Shown here: positions 6,711 to 15,986 of the stretch, in pieces
How positions within the stretch are numbered: position 1 is the first letter of the stretch
Layout: each line of letters begins with the position of its first letter
DNA from: JBBQWT01 sp038210375
GTDB taxonomy: Bacteria > Acidobacteriota > Terriglobia > Terriglobales > Acidobacteriaceae
Length of the DNA: 48,922 nt
Assembly (NCBI GenBank): GCA_038210375.1
Contig: JBBQWT010000023.1
Coordinates: forward strand, 1 to 48,922
Direction: 5' to 3'
Program-made: the position numbers and the translations under genes
Notes under the pieces: generated by a model
What the model was told of the DNA's origin: nothing
What the model saw: only the letters and a program-made list of their open reading frames with translations
The model's database searches: none

Positions 6711-7502
6711 CTAAGTTGCGGTGGTTATTTTAGTATCGCGCGGTGTTCCCATCACTTCCAGCACTTTGTTCAGATTGGTGATCAGCTCCATGGGCAGCGG
6801 GAATACGATGGTCGTGTTCTTCTCGACGCCGATCTCGGTGAGGGTCTGCAGGTAGCGAAGTTGCAGGGTCATGGGCTGGGTGGCGAGTACGGTGGCGGCG
6901 TCGGCCAGGCGCTGTGACGCCGCATATTCGCCTTCCGCGTGAATGATCTTGGACCGCTTTTCACGCTCGGCCTCGGCCTGCTTGGCCATGGCGCGCAGCA
7001 TGGATTCAGGAAGATCAACCTGCTTGACCTCGACGCTGACGACCTTCACTCCCCAGGGAGAAGTGTGGCCATCGATGATGCTCTGGATGCGCGTGTTGAG
7101 CTTGTCGCGGTGGGCCAGCAACTCGTCGAGCTCCACCTCGCCCAGCACCGAGCGCAGGGTGGTCTGGGCAAACTGCGAGGTCTGGTAGCGATAGTTCTGC
7201 ACTTCGGTGACGGCGCGGCGGGGCTCCATGACCTTGAGCGAGATCACGGCGTTCACCTTGAGGGTGACGTTGTCGCGGGTGATGACGTCCTGCGGAGGGA
7301 CCTCAAATGCTTCCTGGCGAAGGTCGATGCGCACCATGCGGTCGAGCGGCGCAAACACAAAGATGATCCCGGGGCCTTTGGCCGATTCTTGCAGGCGGCC
7401 CAGGCGGAAAATTACCGCGCGCTCGTATTCCTTGAGTATCTTGATGGAAAAAAGAAAGTACAGCGCAATAATCACGACCAATATCAGCGATAACTGGGGC
7501 AT
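6711..7502 (-). CDS. Slipin / stomatin-like SPFH (band 7) protein
   Basis: 263 aa: an N-terminal membrane hairpin (about residues 3-20), then the SPFH/band 7 domain (about 22-190) with the family blocks EYERAVIFRLGR, GPGIIFVFAPLD and TLRSVLGEVELDELL, then a coiled-coil oligomerisation region rich in Ala/Glu/Arg (about 170-215). Slipins form large rings on the membrane. The gene next upstream encodes NfeD, the usual partner; in the known pairs the NfeD serine protease cleaves the slipin C-terminus. Here NfeD ends at 7633 and the slipin starts 130 bp later, same strand. The downstream SPOR gene may join the unit. Confidence 0.93.
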   Translation of the reverse strand: MPQLSLILVVIIALYFLFSIKILKEYERAVIFRLGRLQESAKGPGIIFVFAPLDRMVRIDLRQEAFEVPPQDVITRDNVTLKVNAVISLKVMEPRRAVTEVQNYRYQTSQFAQTTLRSVLGEVELDELLAHRDKLNTRIQSIIDGHTSPWGVKVVSVEVKQVDLPESMLRAMAKQAEAEREKRSKIIHAEGEYAASQRLADAATVLATQPMTLQLRYLQTLTEIGVEKNTTIVFPLPMELITNLNKVLEVMGTPRDTKITTAT

Positions 7503-7632
7503 AGTGTGCCTCCTGGCATAACAATTTTATTCAATTCGCATTGTGGCGGATTGTATATCAGCCGCCGCCCGCCAACTTCTGCAAAACCCGCTCTGCGATG
7601 TGCAGCGCGCGTCATCTTGCCGGGAAACAATT

Positions 7633-9030
7633 TTAAGCCCGCGGAGCACCCAGGGTGAGCGGCGCGACTTCCAGCAGTAATCCGTTGGCTTTGATCACGA
7701 CGACTTGTTCGCCCTGGCTGATCGATGATGGCGACACCGCATCCCAGAGCGCGCCGTGGATAAATACCTTTCCGTTGGGCAATAGCGAGGTCCGCGCGGT
7801 TCCAATTTCGCCGATCATTCCCTCCTGACCGGTCGTAACTTTATTGCGCCGCGCGCGCAGCGCAATCGACATTAGAAATATGGTGATCATTCCCAAGGGC
7901 AGGCTAATGGCCAGGGCGGTCAGCCAGCGCACCCGCAATTCTGGAATGGGGCCATCGACCAACAGGAGCGCGCCCAGAAACAAGGCCACCACGCCGCCAA
8001 TTCCTAAAACGCCGTGGGTTTGGAACTTAACTTCCAGGGCAAAGAGCAAGAACGCAGAGACCATTAATCCGAGGGCGGCAAAGCTCGTAGGCAGAATGTT
8101 CAACACGCTGATGGCGAGGACAATGAAGATCAATCCGATCACGCCGGGCACGACCGCGCCGGGATGGTTAAATTCGGCGTAAAGCGCCAGCATGCCGATG
8201 GCGAAAAGGATGGCGGTCACATTGGGATCCATCAGCCATCCTAAAATTTGCTGCTTGAGAGTCAGGGGAAAAACTCTTACCGAGCGACCGGCGACATGCA
8301 GAACGGTAGAGCTGCCGTCGAATCGCTTGATGGTCTTGCCGTCGATCTGTTTCAGCAATTCATCCTGGGTGGGGACTACGTAATCGATGAGCTTGAGCTG
8401 CAAGGCTTCCTGATCGGTAAAAGACTTGGACTGGCGGACCCCGCTTTCGGCGACTTCGAGGTTGCGCCCGCGCTTGGAGACAAACGATCGCATGAAGGCG
8501 GCGGAATCGTTTTCCAGCTTTTCCTTCATGATGGGGTCCATTTTTTCGCCCCCCAGGGTGACAGGATGGGCGGCGCCGGTATTGGTGCCGGGGGCCATGG
8601 CGGCAATGTCGGCGGATTCCAGAATATAAAACCCCGCAGAAGCGGAGCGGCTGCCGGTGGGCGATACATAGACAATCACCGGCACCGGTGAAGCCAGGAT
8701 GCGAGTCACAATGCCGCGAGTGGAATCGACCAGGCCGCCGGGGGTACGAATTTCGATGAGCACGGCTTCAGCCTTCTCGCGGGCAGCCTGGTCGAGCGCG
8801 CGACCGATATATTCCTCGACGATGGGATGAATGGGCCCATCGACAACCACCTTGATCACATCGGCGCGAGCGGGCAGAGCGGGCAACAAAACGAGCAGGC
8901 TGCAAACCAGAAGCCACGCCCGCAGGATGCGGGCAGAACGCGGGACGCCAAGCCTGTTAGCAAAAAATTTACCCGCAGAACCTTTATCTGGAGAAACTGT
9001 AGTAGAACCGGGAAACGCGGAGATTTTCAT
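7633..9030 (-). CDS. nfeD: NfeD-type membrane-bound serine protease (ClpP class)
   Basis: 465 aa from the ATG at 9030, which has GAGG six nt upstream; an in-frame GTG at 9042 lacks a site. There is a signal peptide or membrane segment (about 35-55), then a ClpP-like SDH protease domain (about 57-230) with the catalytic Ser in SRSASAGFY and a Lys candidate in LGGEKMDP. Four or five hydrophobic helices follow (about 260-385), and a C-terminal OB-fold NfeD domain (about 400-460). This is the full-length form, not the short protease-less NfeD. It is placed directly upstream of slipin, its standard partner, and 21 bp after the TPR gene. The likely job is quality control of membrane assemblies. Confidence 0.92.
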   Translation of the reverse strand: MKISAFPGSTTVSPDKGSAGKFFANRLGVPRSARILRAWLLVCSLLVLLPALPARADVIKVVVDGPIHPIVEEYIGRALDQAAREKAEAVLIEIRTPGGLVDSTRGIVTRILASPVPVIVYVSPTGSRSASAGFYILESADIAAMAPGTNTGAAHPVTLGGEKMDPIMKEKLENDSAAFMRSFVSKRGRNLEVAESGVRQSKSFTDQEALQLKLIDYVVPTQDELLKQIDGKTIKRFDGSSTVLHVAGRSVRVFPLTLKQQILGWLMDPNVTAILFAIGMLALYAEFNHPGAVVPGVIGLIFIVLAISVLNILPTSFAALGLMVSAFLLFALEVKFQTHGVLGIGGVVALFLGALLLVDGPIPELRVRWLTALAISLPLGMITIFLMSIALRARRNKVTTGQEGMIGEIGTARTSLLPNGKVFIHGALWDAVSPSSISQGEQVVVIKANGLLLEVAPLTLGAPRA

Positions 9031-9051
9031 GGTGGACCTCACAGCTCAGCA

Positions 9052-10731
9052 CTAAAACTGGTGGGTGACGGCAAGATTCAAAGCCGCTGCGACCTTGCGC
9101 TTCATGTCGCGTGCATCGGGGTTGGCGGGCTCGAGAGCAAGGGCCTTGTCAGCATTTTCTCCCGCGGAAGCGAGGTTGTGGTTCTGCAGGTCAAGCCGCG
9201 CGAGCACCAGGTAGGCTTCTACGTTGGGCTTGGCGAGGATGGAGGCCACGGCTTCGGCCTGGGCCGCGATGAAATCGCGCTTGCTTTCCTGCACCTGGGC
9301 AAGACCGGCGCGCGCGGTGGCATTGGCCGGGTCCATGGTGAGGGCCTCGTGAAACTCCCGCTGGGCGGCATCGGCGTCTCCATCCTGCAGCCAGGCGCGG
9401 CCGCGAGTAATGTGATCGCGCAAGTGGGCGCCGGGATCTTTGCGGGCGAGACTGGTTTCGCGGGCGTTCTCCAGCGCCATGGCGAGCTCGTGATAGGGAG
9501 TTTCGTTGTATTCGGATTTGACCCGCTCCGCGGGAATGTTGGTGCGGGGAGCAGCCGCGGCGGCCGGAACCAAGGCGGGCGGCGGCGATGACGAAGCCAC
9601 GGTGGCAGCTGCGGCCGGGGCGGGCTCGGCCGCAGGCTGCATGATCAGGGCAAGCAATTCGCGCGCCTCGGGATCAGCCGATCTCAGGGCCAGTGAGTCT
9701 TTCACCGCCTTGAATGCGGCCTCGCGATTTCCCAGGCGATAAAAGGCCACCGCCAGATTGAAGCGATAGTCGGGCTCCTGGGGGTCGGCGTTGATGGCCC
9801 TGCGGAAGTAGTCGATGGCAGAGCGGCGTCCGCGGCGGGATTCAAGCACTCCCAGGTTGTTGTACACCTCGGTGAGCGGAAGCCGGGTGACCACGAAGCG
9901 AAATGCTTTTTCGGCCCTATCGAATTCGCCCGCATAGTAGGCGGCCAGGCCCTGGTAGAAACGAGACTCGGGTGCGGCGGAATCCTTGATGGGGACCTTT
10001 TCCAGCCAGGCGATGGCGTTCTTGTAATCCCGCGCCTGGTAGTATGTCTTGCCTAACTGAAGCTGCGCCGAGGAATAGTCGGGCGCCAAGCGAAGCGCTT
10101 CCTTGAGATGCGCGATCCTGGCGGGACGTTCGGTATCGAGCAGCCCGCGAATGAAATTCTTGAAGGCCTCGGTGGGAATGGGAGGGGTCTGCGCCAGGAA
10201 CTGGTCGCGGGTATAAGTGCTGTCGGGAACAAGGGTGGTGAGAAAGCGCCATGCCAAGGCACCCTGAATGGCGGTCAACTGCGTAATCGGGCCTGATTCT
10301 GAAAAGTCGGGATACATCTTCAGCCGCTTCATGTCGAGCAACTGGCCATGCACGGCAAAATTCTGGCCGTCGGACTTGTAGCTTCCCATGATGACGTAAT
10401 CGACATCCATCTCTTCGGCGATGCGGTAGATGGTGGCGCGCGAAGGATGAACCGTAATGGGGATGCCGAGGCGGTCGAGCGCGTAGTTGCGATCGGCGCG
10501 TCCGATGAAGTAGAGATCGGGGGAAGCCAACCGCATGGCCAGTACCTCGCTGAAGCTTTCGCCTACCCATTCGAGGCCGGGCGCGCGGGAGTTGTCATCG
10601 AAAGGCAGCACCAGGACGAGGACGCCCCCTGGAGGGGTGGTAGCGGCAGAACTGCCAACGGTCAGGACGAATGCGCAGGCGAAAATCAGCAGCGAAAAGA
10701 AAATGAAGGTTCGGCGAAAACGTATGAGCAC
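9052..10731 (-). CDS. Secreted or anchored TPR protein with a TolB-N-like domain
   Basis: GTG at 10731 gives 559 aa beginning with an excellent signal sequence (basic start, hydrophobic core, cleavage near residue 30). An open extension to 10818 adds 29 non-signal-like residues and I excluded it; the site upstream of 10731 is weak. Residues about 35-175 contain VLVLPFDDNS and an alpha/beta pattern like the TolB amino-terminal domain found before TPR arrays. Then come about six tetratricopeptide repeats (about 185-360), an Ala/Pro-rich linker (about 365-400) and more repeats to the end. TPR arrays bind partner proteins. It heads the run with nfeD, slipin and the SPOR gene, pointing to an envelope assembly or stress role. 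Confidence 0.85.
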   Translation of the reverse strand: MLIRFRRTFIFFSLLIFACAFVLTVGSSAATTPPGGVLVLVLPFDDNSRAPGLEWVGESFSEVLAMRLASPDLYFIGRADRNYALDRLGIPITVHPSRATIYRIAEEMDVDYVIMGSYKSDGQNFAVHGQLLDMKRLKMYPDFSESGPITQLTAIQGALAWRFLTTLVPDSTYTRDQFLAQTPPIPTEAFKNFIRGLLDTERPARIAHLKEALRLAPDYSSAQLQLGKTYYQARDYKNAIAWLEKVPIKDSAAPESRFYQGLAAYYAGEFDRAEKAFRFVVTRLPLTEVYNNLGVLESRRGRRSAIDYFRRAINADPQEPDYRFNLAVAFYRLGNREAAFKAVKDSLALRSADPEARELLALIMQPAAEPAPAAAATVASSSPPPALVPAAAAAPRTNIPAERVKSEYNETPYHELAMALENARETSLARKDPGAHLRDHITRGRAWLQDGDADAAQREFHEALTMDPANATARAGLAQVQESKRDFIAAQAEAVASILAKPNVEAYLVLARLDLQNHNLASAGENADKALALEPANPDARDMKRKVAAALNLAVTHQF

Positions 10732-10832
10732 ATGCCCATTATAAGAGATTGCAATCAGGTTTGGCCGCGTCGTACAAGGGTGGGTAACGGCCCGGGGGCA
10801 GGCGAGCAACCGGTTCAAAGCGGGGGGAAGCT

Positions 10833-10861
10833 GATACCCACGGCGGGATGCCGTGGGTATC
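10833..10861 (-). terminator. Strong hairpin after the gene at 10870, no T tract
   Basis: A perfect 12-bp stem, GATACCCACGGC with GCCGTGGGTATC, around a 5-nt loop, 8 bp beyond the stop codon of the minus-strand gene at 10870. The lack of a T run weakens the case for intrinsic termination; the hairpin could instead protect the 3' end. Confidence 0.6.
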
Positions 10862-10869
10862 GCCTGAAG

Positions 10870-11367
10870 TTAAGAATTTCGTTTGGCCATCTGTGACATG
10901 GCGATGGTCACGGCGGTCGCTCCCAGGGTCTGCACCAGCGCGGGATGTTGTGCATAGAATCCGCTGATCGAATCGACGATGGATGGGTTCTGGCTGTGGG
11001 CCTGGGTGGCCGCCGCCGCAACCGCTGCGGCAGGGACCTGGCTGGCCATTTCCGGCGTGACCCGTCCGGAGCTGCCGAGGCCGCTCAGTGCACTGCCGAG
11101 CATGCCGGCCAGCCCCGACGAGCCTGCTCCGCTCAGCAGCTGGTTGAGCAATCCACTCTTCTGTTCCGGACTTGAATTCTGGAAGAGGCCGGAAAGCATC
11201 TGGCCAAAAGCGGGCGTACGATCAGAGTTGAAAGCGGCTGACAAGCCCTGCGCCAGTTCATTCTGGGGCAATTCCTGGGCAACACTTTGGTAGTGCTCCA
11301 TCACGTCCCCGGCGGCTACGTCGGGGTTGTTACCGGCATACTGCTGCAGAATTCCATTTACGTTCAC
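10870..11367 (-). CDS. Small Ala/Gly/Ser-rich protein of unknown function
   Basis: GTG at 11367 follows AAAGGAG with good spacing and gives 165 aa. There is no signal peptide. The N-terminal half is helical with Asn/Gln-rich surfaces; the middle (about 75-105) is a Gly/Ser/Leu-rich repeat-like stretch (LSGAGSSGLAGMLGSALSG); a hydrophobic Ala/Thr helix (about 143-158) closes the chain. The look is similar to small cytoplasmic helical proteins of the DUF937 type but I could not assign a family. It precedes no clear operon partner; a strong hairpin follows. Function unknown. Confidence 0.72.
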   Translation of the reverse strand: MNVNGILQQYAGNNPDVAAGDVMEHYQSVAQELPQNELAQGLSAAFNSDRTPAFGQMLSGLFQNSSPEQKSGLLNQLLSGAGSSGLAGMLGSALSGLGSSGRVTPEMASQVPAAAVAAAATQAHSQNPSIVDSISGFYAQHPALVQTLGATAVTIAMSQMAKRNS

Positions 11368-11433
11368 GGGTAGTTCTCCTTTGAGTTTTAATGAGTAGTG
11401 CTAACCAACATTTAAGATGCGGCCTGGCGGCGT

Positions 11434-11637
11434 TTATCCTTCAACTTCGAAGGTTATCCTGGCGTTCACGCGAAATTGCACGATCTTGTTGTCCTTCACG
11501 TCGCCTTGGAAATGGTCCAGATAAATTGACTTGATCCCTTTCAGGGATTTGGAAGCGTCCTGCACCGCCCGGTCGGCGGCGTCTTCCCAGCTTTTTTCGG
11601 ATTCCGACAACACTTCGATCACTTTGTGGATTGCCAT
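11434..11637 (-). CDS. Dodecin-family protein lacking the flavin-stacking Trp
   Basis: ATG at 11637 follows GGAGGA and gives 67 aa, the standard dodecin length; the frame is open to 11706 without family similarity. The order MAIHKVIEVL, a Ser-x-x-Ser-Trp-Glu helix start (about 13-30), IKSIYLDHFQGDV and the C-terminal strand VQFRVNARITFEVE match the dodecin fold, which forms hollow dodecamers that store flavins or other ligands. Canonical flavin dodecins have a Trp in the strand after the helix (as in LxWFEV); here the aligned residues are Lys-Ser-Ile-Tyr. It therefore probably belongs to the Trp-less subgroup and may bind something else. Monocistronic. Confidence 0.9.
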   Translation of the reverse strand: MAIHKVIEVLSESEKSWEDAADRAVQDASKSLKGIKSIYLDHFQGDVKDNKIVQFRVNARITFEVEG

Positions 11638-11799
11638 GGTGATTCCTCCGTGGAACAGAAGTTCCAGCGCCATTATAGGCAAGCGGACATGGGCGTGGAT
11701 GGTCACAATTGCTCAGGTCGAGGAAAAATCGGTTTTTCCGCTCTCTCCTGTTAATATCGCTCTGCCGATTTTTGTTCTTGAGAAGGATCAATCCCGCCT

Positions 11800-14010
11800 A
11801 TGAACCGTTCACGAACCCTGCTCGCCGCCGCTGTCGTGCTCATCTTTATCTTCTCGCTGACGGCAACTTTTCAATCGCGGGTCCGCGCCGCGGATGCTCC
11901 CGCTGCCGACCGTCCGTGGATGAATACCAGCCTTTCTCCTGACCAACGCGCGGCGATGGTGTTGCAGCAGATGACGCTCGACGAAAAGATCGGCCTGGTG
12001 CACGGCGAAGGCATGCCGGGCTGGGGCAAGCCGCGCGACAACGCTTACCTGGGCAATGGCGGCGCCGGGTTTGTGCTGGGAGTGCCGCGGCTGGGCATTC
12101 CGATGATCCAGATGAGTGACGCGGCGTATGGAGTTCGCAGCAGCGGATCCAATGGGCGCTATTCCACCGCGCTGCCTTCCAATGTGGCCTCGGCGGCGAG
12201 CTGGGACCCGGCCGCGGCCTGCGCTTACGGCACGCTGATCGGGCGGGAACTGCGCGCGCAGGGTTACAACATGACCCTGGGCGGCGGCGCCAACCTGACC
12301 CGCGAACCGCGCAATGGGCGCACTTTCGAGTACCTGGGGGAAGACCCGATCCTTACGGGCACCCTGGTGGGCAACCGCATCAAGTGCGAGCAGGCGCAGC
12401 ATGTGATCGGTGATACCAAGCATTTCGCGTTGAACGACCAGGAAAGCGGCCGCAACGTGGTCAACGTGATCATCAGCAAACGGGCGATGCAGGAAAGCGA
12501 TCTGCTGGCGTTCAAGATCGGCATTGAGATCGGCGATCCCGGGGCGGTGATGTGTTCCTATAACGCGATCAACGGCGATTCCGCGTGTGAGAACCGGTAC
12601 CTGCTGACCGACGTCCTGAAGCGCGACTGGAAATTCAAGGGTTTCGTGGTTTCCGATTGGGGCGGCACGCACAGCACAATTAAATCGTCCGCCGCCGGAC
12701 TCGATAACGAAGAGCCGCTAGAAGATTTCTTTGGCGAGAAGCTGAAGCAGGCGGTGGTGGCCGGAAAAGTTCCGCAAGCCGAGCTCGACGACCACGTGCG
12801 GCGCATTCTACGGTCGGAGTTTGCCAGCGGTATCGTGGACTTTCCCACCGCCCGGAGCGTGGTGGATGTGGAAGGTGGGTTCGAGACCGCGCGGATGCTC
12901 GCCGAACAAAGCACGGTGTTGCTGAAGAACGAGGGTGGCTTGCTTCCTCTTGACCGCGGCAAGGTGAAATCCATCGCCATCATCGGCGCCCACGCCGATA
13001 CCGGAATGATCTCCGGCGGCGGCTCGGCACAGGTTGACCCTCCGGGACGACCGCCCACGACGTGGCAGGAGCATGTGTGGTTTCCCGATTCTCCGCTGAA
13101 AGCCATGGCGGCGAAAGCGCCAGGGGTGAATTTGCAATTCGACTCCGGCGCGGACCCAGCCGCGGCCGCCGAGCTGGCGCGCAAATCAGATGTGGCCGTG
13201 GTCTTTGCCTACCAGTGGACCAGCGAAGGCATGGACTTACCGAATCTCTCATTGCCCGACAATCAAGATGCGCTGATCGAGCGCGTGGTCTCCGCTAACC
13301 CGCGGACCATCGTGGTGTTGGAGACGGGGACATCCGTGACCATGCCGTGGCTCGATAAATCGGGCGCGGTGCTGGAATCCTGGTATTCAGGAAGCAAAGG
13401 CGCGGATGCGGTAGCCGGCATTCTGTTTGGCGACGTAAATCCAAGCGCCAAACTGCCCATGACGTTTCCGCGCAGCGAAGCAGACCTGCCGCATTCGACT
13501 GTGATCGCGGCGCCGTCGGGAGAAAGCGGTCCCGGACCGGATTCAGATATCGAGCACCACAAGAACACGTTCAGCATTCGTTACGACGAAGGCTTGAAAG
13601 TGGGTTACAAGTGGTACGACGCGGAAAAGAAGCCAGTGCTGTTCCCATTCGGATTCGGCATGTCGTACACGACCTACAGCTATTCGGGATTAAAGGTCGA
13701 TAAGGGAAACCAGATGACTGCCAGGTTCACGGTGACCAACACCGGGTCCCGGGCCGGTTCAGAAGTGGCGCAGGTATATGCCGCGTTGCCGGCCAGCGCG
13801 GGCGAGCCGCCCAAGCGATTAGTGGGCTGGAGCAAGGTGTGGTTGAATCCCGGCGAAAGCAAAGAGGTGAGCGTGAGCATCGATCCGAGATACCTGGCAA
13901 TCTACGATGAGAAGACGGAGCGCTGGAAGCAGGAGCCGGGGAGCTACACTATTATGGCGGGAAGCTCTTCGCGCACGCTGCCGCTGACGGAAAAAATCAG
14001 CCTGCCGTAA
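11800..14010 (+). CDS. Glycoside hydrolase family 3 beta-glucosidase, secreted
   Basis: 736 aa with a signal peptide (about 1-30). The GH3 N-terminal TIM barrel (about 55-330) contains the substrate motif KHFALNDQE and the nucleophile Asp286 in FVVSDWGGTHS. The GH3 C-terminal alpha/beta domain (about 365-590) has GGGSAQVDPP and the YQWTSEGMD block, and a fibronectin type III-like domain ends the chain (about 640-715, from SYSGLKV). Expected role: release of glucose (or xylose) from beta-linked oligosaccharides outside the cytoplasm. The start ATG has AAGGATC upstream. It stands alone between dodecin and OmpA genes, with no transporter or regulator adjacent, so the exact substrate cannot be named. 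Confidence 0.93.
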   Translation: MNRSRTLLAAAVVLIFIFSLTATFQSRVRAADAPAADRPWMNTSLSPDQRAAMVLQQMTLDEKIGLVHGEGMPGWGKPRDNAYLGNGGAGFVLGVPRLGIPMIQMSDAAYGVRSSGSNGRYSTALPSNVASAASWDPAAACAYGTLIGRELRAQGYNMTLGGGANLTREPRNGRTFEYLGEDPILTGTLVGNRIKCEQAQHVIGDTKHFALNDQESGRNVVNVIISKRAMQESDLLAFKIGIEIGDPGAVMCSYNAINGDSACENRYLLTDVLKRDWKFKGFVVSDWGGTHSTIKSSAAGLDNEEPLEDFFGEKLKQAVVAGKVPQAELDDHVRRILRSEFASGIVDFPTARSVVDVEGGFETARMLAEQSTVLLKNEGGLLPLDRGKVKSIAIIGAHADTGMISGGGSAQVDPPGRPPTTWQEHVWFPDSPLKAMAAKAPGVNLQFDSGADPAAAAELARKSDVAVVFAYQWTSEGMDLPNLSLPDNQDALIERVVSANPRTIVVLETGTSVTMPWLDKSGAVLESWYSGSKGADAVAGILFGDVNPSAKLPMTFPRSEADLPHSTVIAAPSGESGPGPDSDIEHHKNTFSIRYDEGLKVGYKWYDAEKKPVLFPFGFGMSYTTYSYSGLKVDKGNQMTARFTVTNTGSRAGSEVAQVYAALPASAGEPPKRLVGWSKVWLNPGESKEVSVSIDPRYLAIYDEKTERWKQEPGSYTIMAGSSSRTLPLTEKISLP

Positions 14011-14054
14011 AGCAGGGGTAATGAAGCCAGGGCAGGATGAATGTCGCGTTGCAT

Positions 14055-14076
14055 CCAGCGGTCGCCTGACCGCTGG
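14055..14076 (+). terminator. Hairpin after the GH3 gene
   Basis: CCAGCGGTC and GACCGCTGG form a perfect 9-bp stem with a GCCT loop, 45 bp after the stop. There is no T run directly behind it, so termination is a moderate call. Confidence 0.5.
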
Positions 14077-14252
14077 AAAGGCAATAACCATCATATAAAG
14101 CGGCTTTCGGGGACATCTTTTTTTCGGCGCAACGAATCTTAATTTACAAAGCGCACAATCTCCCAAAACCATAACTCCGGTAGGTCGCCGCCCGTGACTT
14201 TTTCCCGGGCCAACTCAAGACGTTTGCCACCACTCGAAAGGACCCCATAACG

Positions 14253-15830
14253 ATGACCAGCAAAATTTCTGCACCTGACCTTACCCGAAGCAATAAGAGA
14301 CAATTGCGAAAAATCTCACCTTTCATCATGCTATCGCTGGGCTGCCTGCTGGTGATTCCAGCGGTGCAAGGCCAGGTAACGCAAACCACCACTACGGTGA
14401 CACAGAACGGCGACACCACGACGATCACCAAGGTCATCATGGTCAGCCACACGACTCCGGCGATCAATTACCGCAGCCGCGCCGATTCCACCAAGGTTGA
14501 TTTTGTGGGGACGAGCCTGATGGCGGGCGCCACCGGACGAGGCGAAGTTCATGCCCGCAGCGGGCGGCTCGATGTCGAAGCGCATTTCGACCATCTGCGG
14601 CCAGCCAGCAGCTACGGCCAGGAATATCTGACTTACGTGTTGTGGGCGATCTCGCCCGAAGGCCGTCCCAATAACCTGGGCGAGCTGCTTTTGAATGGCG
14701 ACAAGAGCGGGCTGAAAGCTACCACCAACCTGCAATCCTTTGGCATGATCGTGACCGCGGAACCGTACTTTGCGGTGACCCGGCCCGGCAACCTCGTGGT
14801 CCTCGAAAACCAGGTTCGTTCGGACACCAAGGGCAACCCCGAGCGCATGGATGCGAAGTTCGACCTGCTGGAGAAGGGCGCATACGTAATCACCGGATCG
14901 GGCGCGCCGCCGGTTACTTATTACGACCGCAAGCTTCCGCTTGATTTACTGGAAGCGCGCAACGCAGTGGCCATCGCGCGCGCCAGTGGGGCCGCTCGTT
15001 ATGCCGCCGACAGTTTCAACAAAGCCCAATCGCTGCTGGCAGAAACTGAAGCCTATTACGGCAGCCATCGCGGCAAAGGCGCCATCGGCACCGTAGGCCG
15101 CAACGCGGTGCAGACCGCTGAAGACGCGCGGGTGCTCGCCATTCAGGCGCGCGACCAGGAAATTACCGCAAACCGCGAGCGCAGCCTGGCCAATCAGGCA
15201 CAAGCGTCACAACAGGCCGCGATGACGGCCGATGAGCAGAAGGTGGCAGCCGACCGGGCGCGTGCCCTGGCGGAAGCCAACGCCAGCCAATCTCAACAGC
15301 AGGCACAGGCGGCGCAGCAGGAAGCTTCCGCGGCGCGTTCTGAGGCCAATGCCGCCAATGCGGTGGCGGCGAACGCCATCGCCGACCGTGAAGCGCTGCG
15401 CGCCAAACTGCTGCAGCAGCTGAACGAGTTCCTGGCGACGCGCGACACCGTGAACGGCCTGATCGTCAGCATGCCGGACGTGCTGTTTGACACCGGCAAG
15501 TACACCCTGCGTCCCGAAGCCCGGGAGCGTTTGGCCAAGGTCAGCGGCATCCTGCTGGCTTACCCGACCCTGAAACTTGATATCGGGGGCCATACCGACA
15601 GCGTGGGCAGCGACGAAATGAACCAGGAGCTCTCAGAAAAACGAGCTGCTTCAGTGCGCGACTACATGGTCAGCCAGGGTATTCCAGCAGCCATGACCAG
15701 CGAACGCGGTTTTGGCAAGACGCAGCCGGTAGACAGCAACGACACCGCTGCCGGACGCCAGCATAATCGCCGCGTGGAGTTGTTGGTTTCCGGCGATGTG
15801 ATCGGGACCAAGGTGATTGCGGTGCAGTAA
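14253..15830 (+). CDS. OmpA-family peptidoglycan-binding outer-membrane protein
   Basis: 525 aa. The signal segment is at about residues 22-40. An N-terminal beta-rich domain (about 45-240) is of unknown type. A long Ala/Gln-rich helical region (about 245-390, with repeated QAQAAQQEA-like patches) probably forms a coiled coil. The C-terminal OmpA-like domain (about 400-515) contains DTGKYTLRPEA, the HTDSVGSDEMNQELSEKRA block and an Arg near the end that binds diaminopimelate. It likely links the outer membrane to the cell wall. AAAGGA precedes the ATG. The first 20 residues before the hydrophobic core are long for a signal peptide, so an internal start such as Met26 is possible. Monocistronic with its own terminator. 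Confidence 0.88.
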   Translation: MTSKISAPDLTRSNKRQLRKISPFIMLSLGCLLVIPAVQGQVTQTTTTVTQNGDTTTITKVIMVSHTTPAINYRSRADSTKVDFVGTSLMAGATGRGEVHARSGRLDVEAHFDHLRPASSYGQEYLTYVLWAISPEGRPNNLGELLLNGDKSGLKATTNLQSFGMIVTAEPYFAVTRPGNLVVLENQVRSDTKGNPERMDAKFDLLEKGAYVITGSGAPPVTYYDRKLPLDLLEARNAVAIARASGAARYAADSFNKAQSLLAETEAYYGSHRGKGAIGTVGRNAVQTAEDARVLAIQARDQEITANRERSLANQAQASQQAAMTADEQKVAADRARALAEANASQSQQQAQAAQQEASAARSEANAANAVAANAIADREALRAKLLQQLNEFLATRDTVNGLIVSMPDVLFDTGKYTLRPEARERLAKVSGILLAYPTLKLDIGGHTDSVGSDEMNQELSEKRAASVRDYMVSQGIPAAMTSERGFGKTQPVDSNDTAAGRQHNRRVELLVSGDVIGTKVIAVQ

Positions 15831-15848
15831 TTCCTGCATTGTTAAGAA

Positions 15849-15876
15849 ACCCACGGCTTTGGCCGTGGGTTTTTTT
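15849..15876 (+). terminator. Rho-independent terminator after the OmpA-family gene
   Basis: A 9-bp stem (ACCCACGGC with GCCGTGGGT) with a TTTG loop, followed by a run of six to seven T residues, 18 bp after the stop. Confidence 0.93.
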
Positions 15877-15986
15877 ATGCCCGGTAACTGCGCGTTGAAA
15901 TAACGACGATTGCATGGGTAGTCCCCCAACGAAAGGGCGCTCTGAACTCCCACCGATCAGCGGGGTGACGCCGACAAAAGACTGAG

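Noticed and set aside
14165..14195. ACTCCGGTAGGT string upstream of the OmpA gene, reminiscent of the 3' half of a c-di-GMP-I riboswitch
   Set aside because: The matching 5' half with the tetraloop receptor and the GCAAAGCC segment is not found upstream, and the P1 stem does not form.
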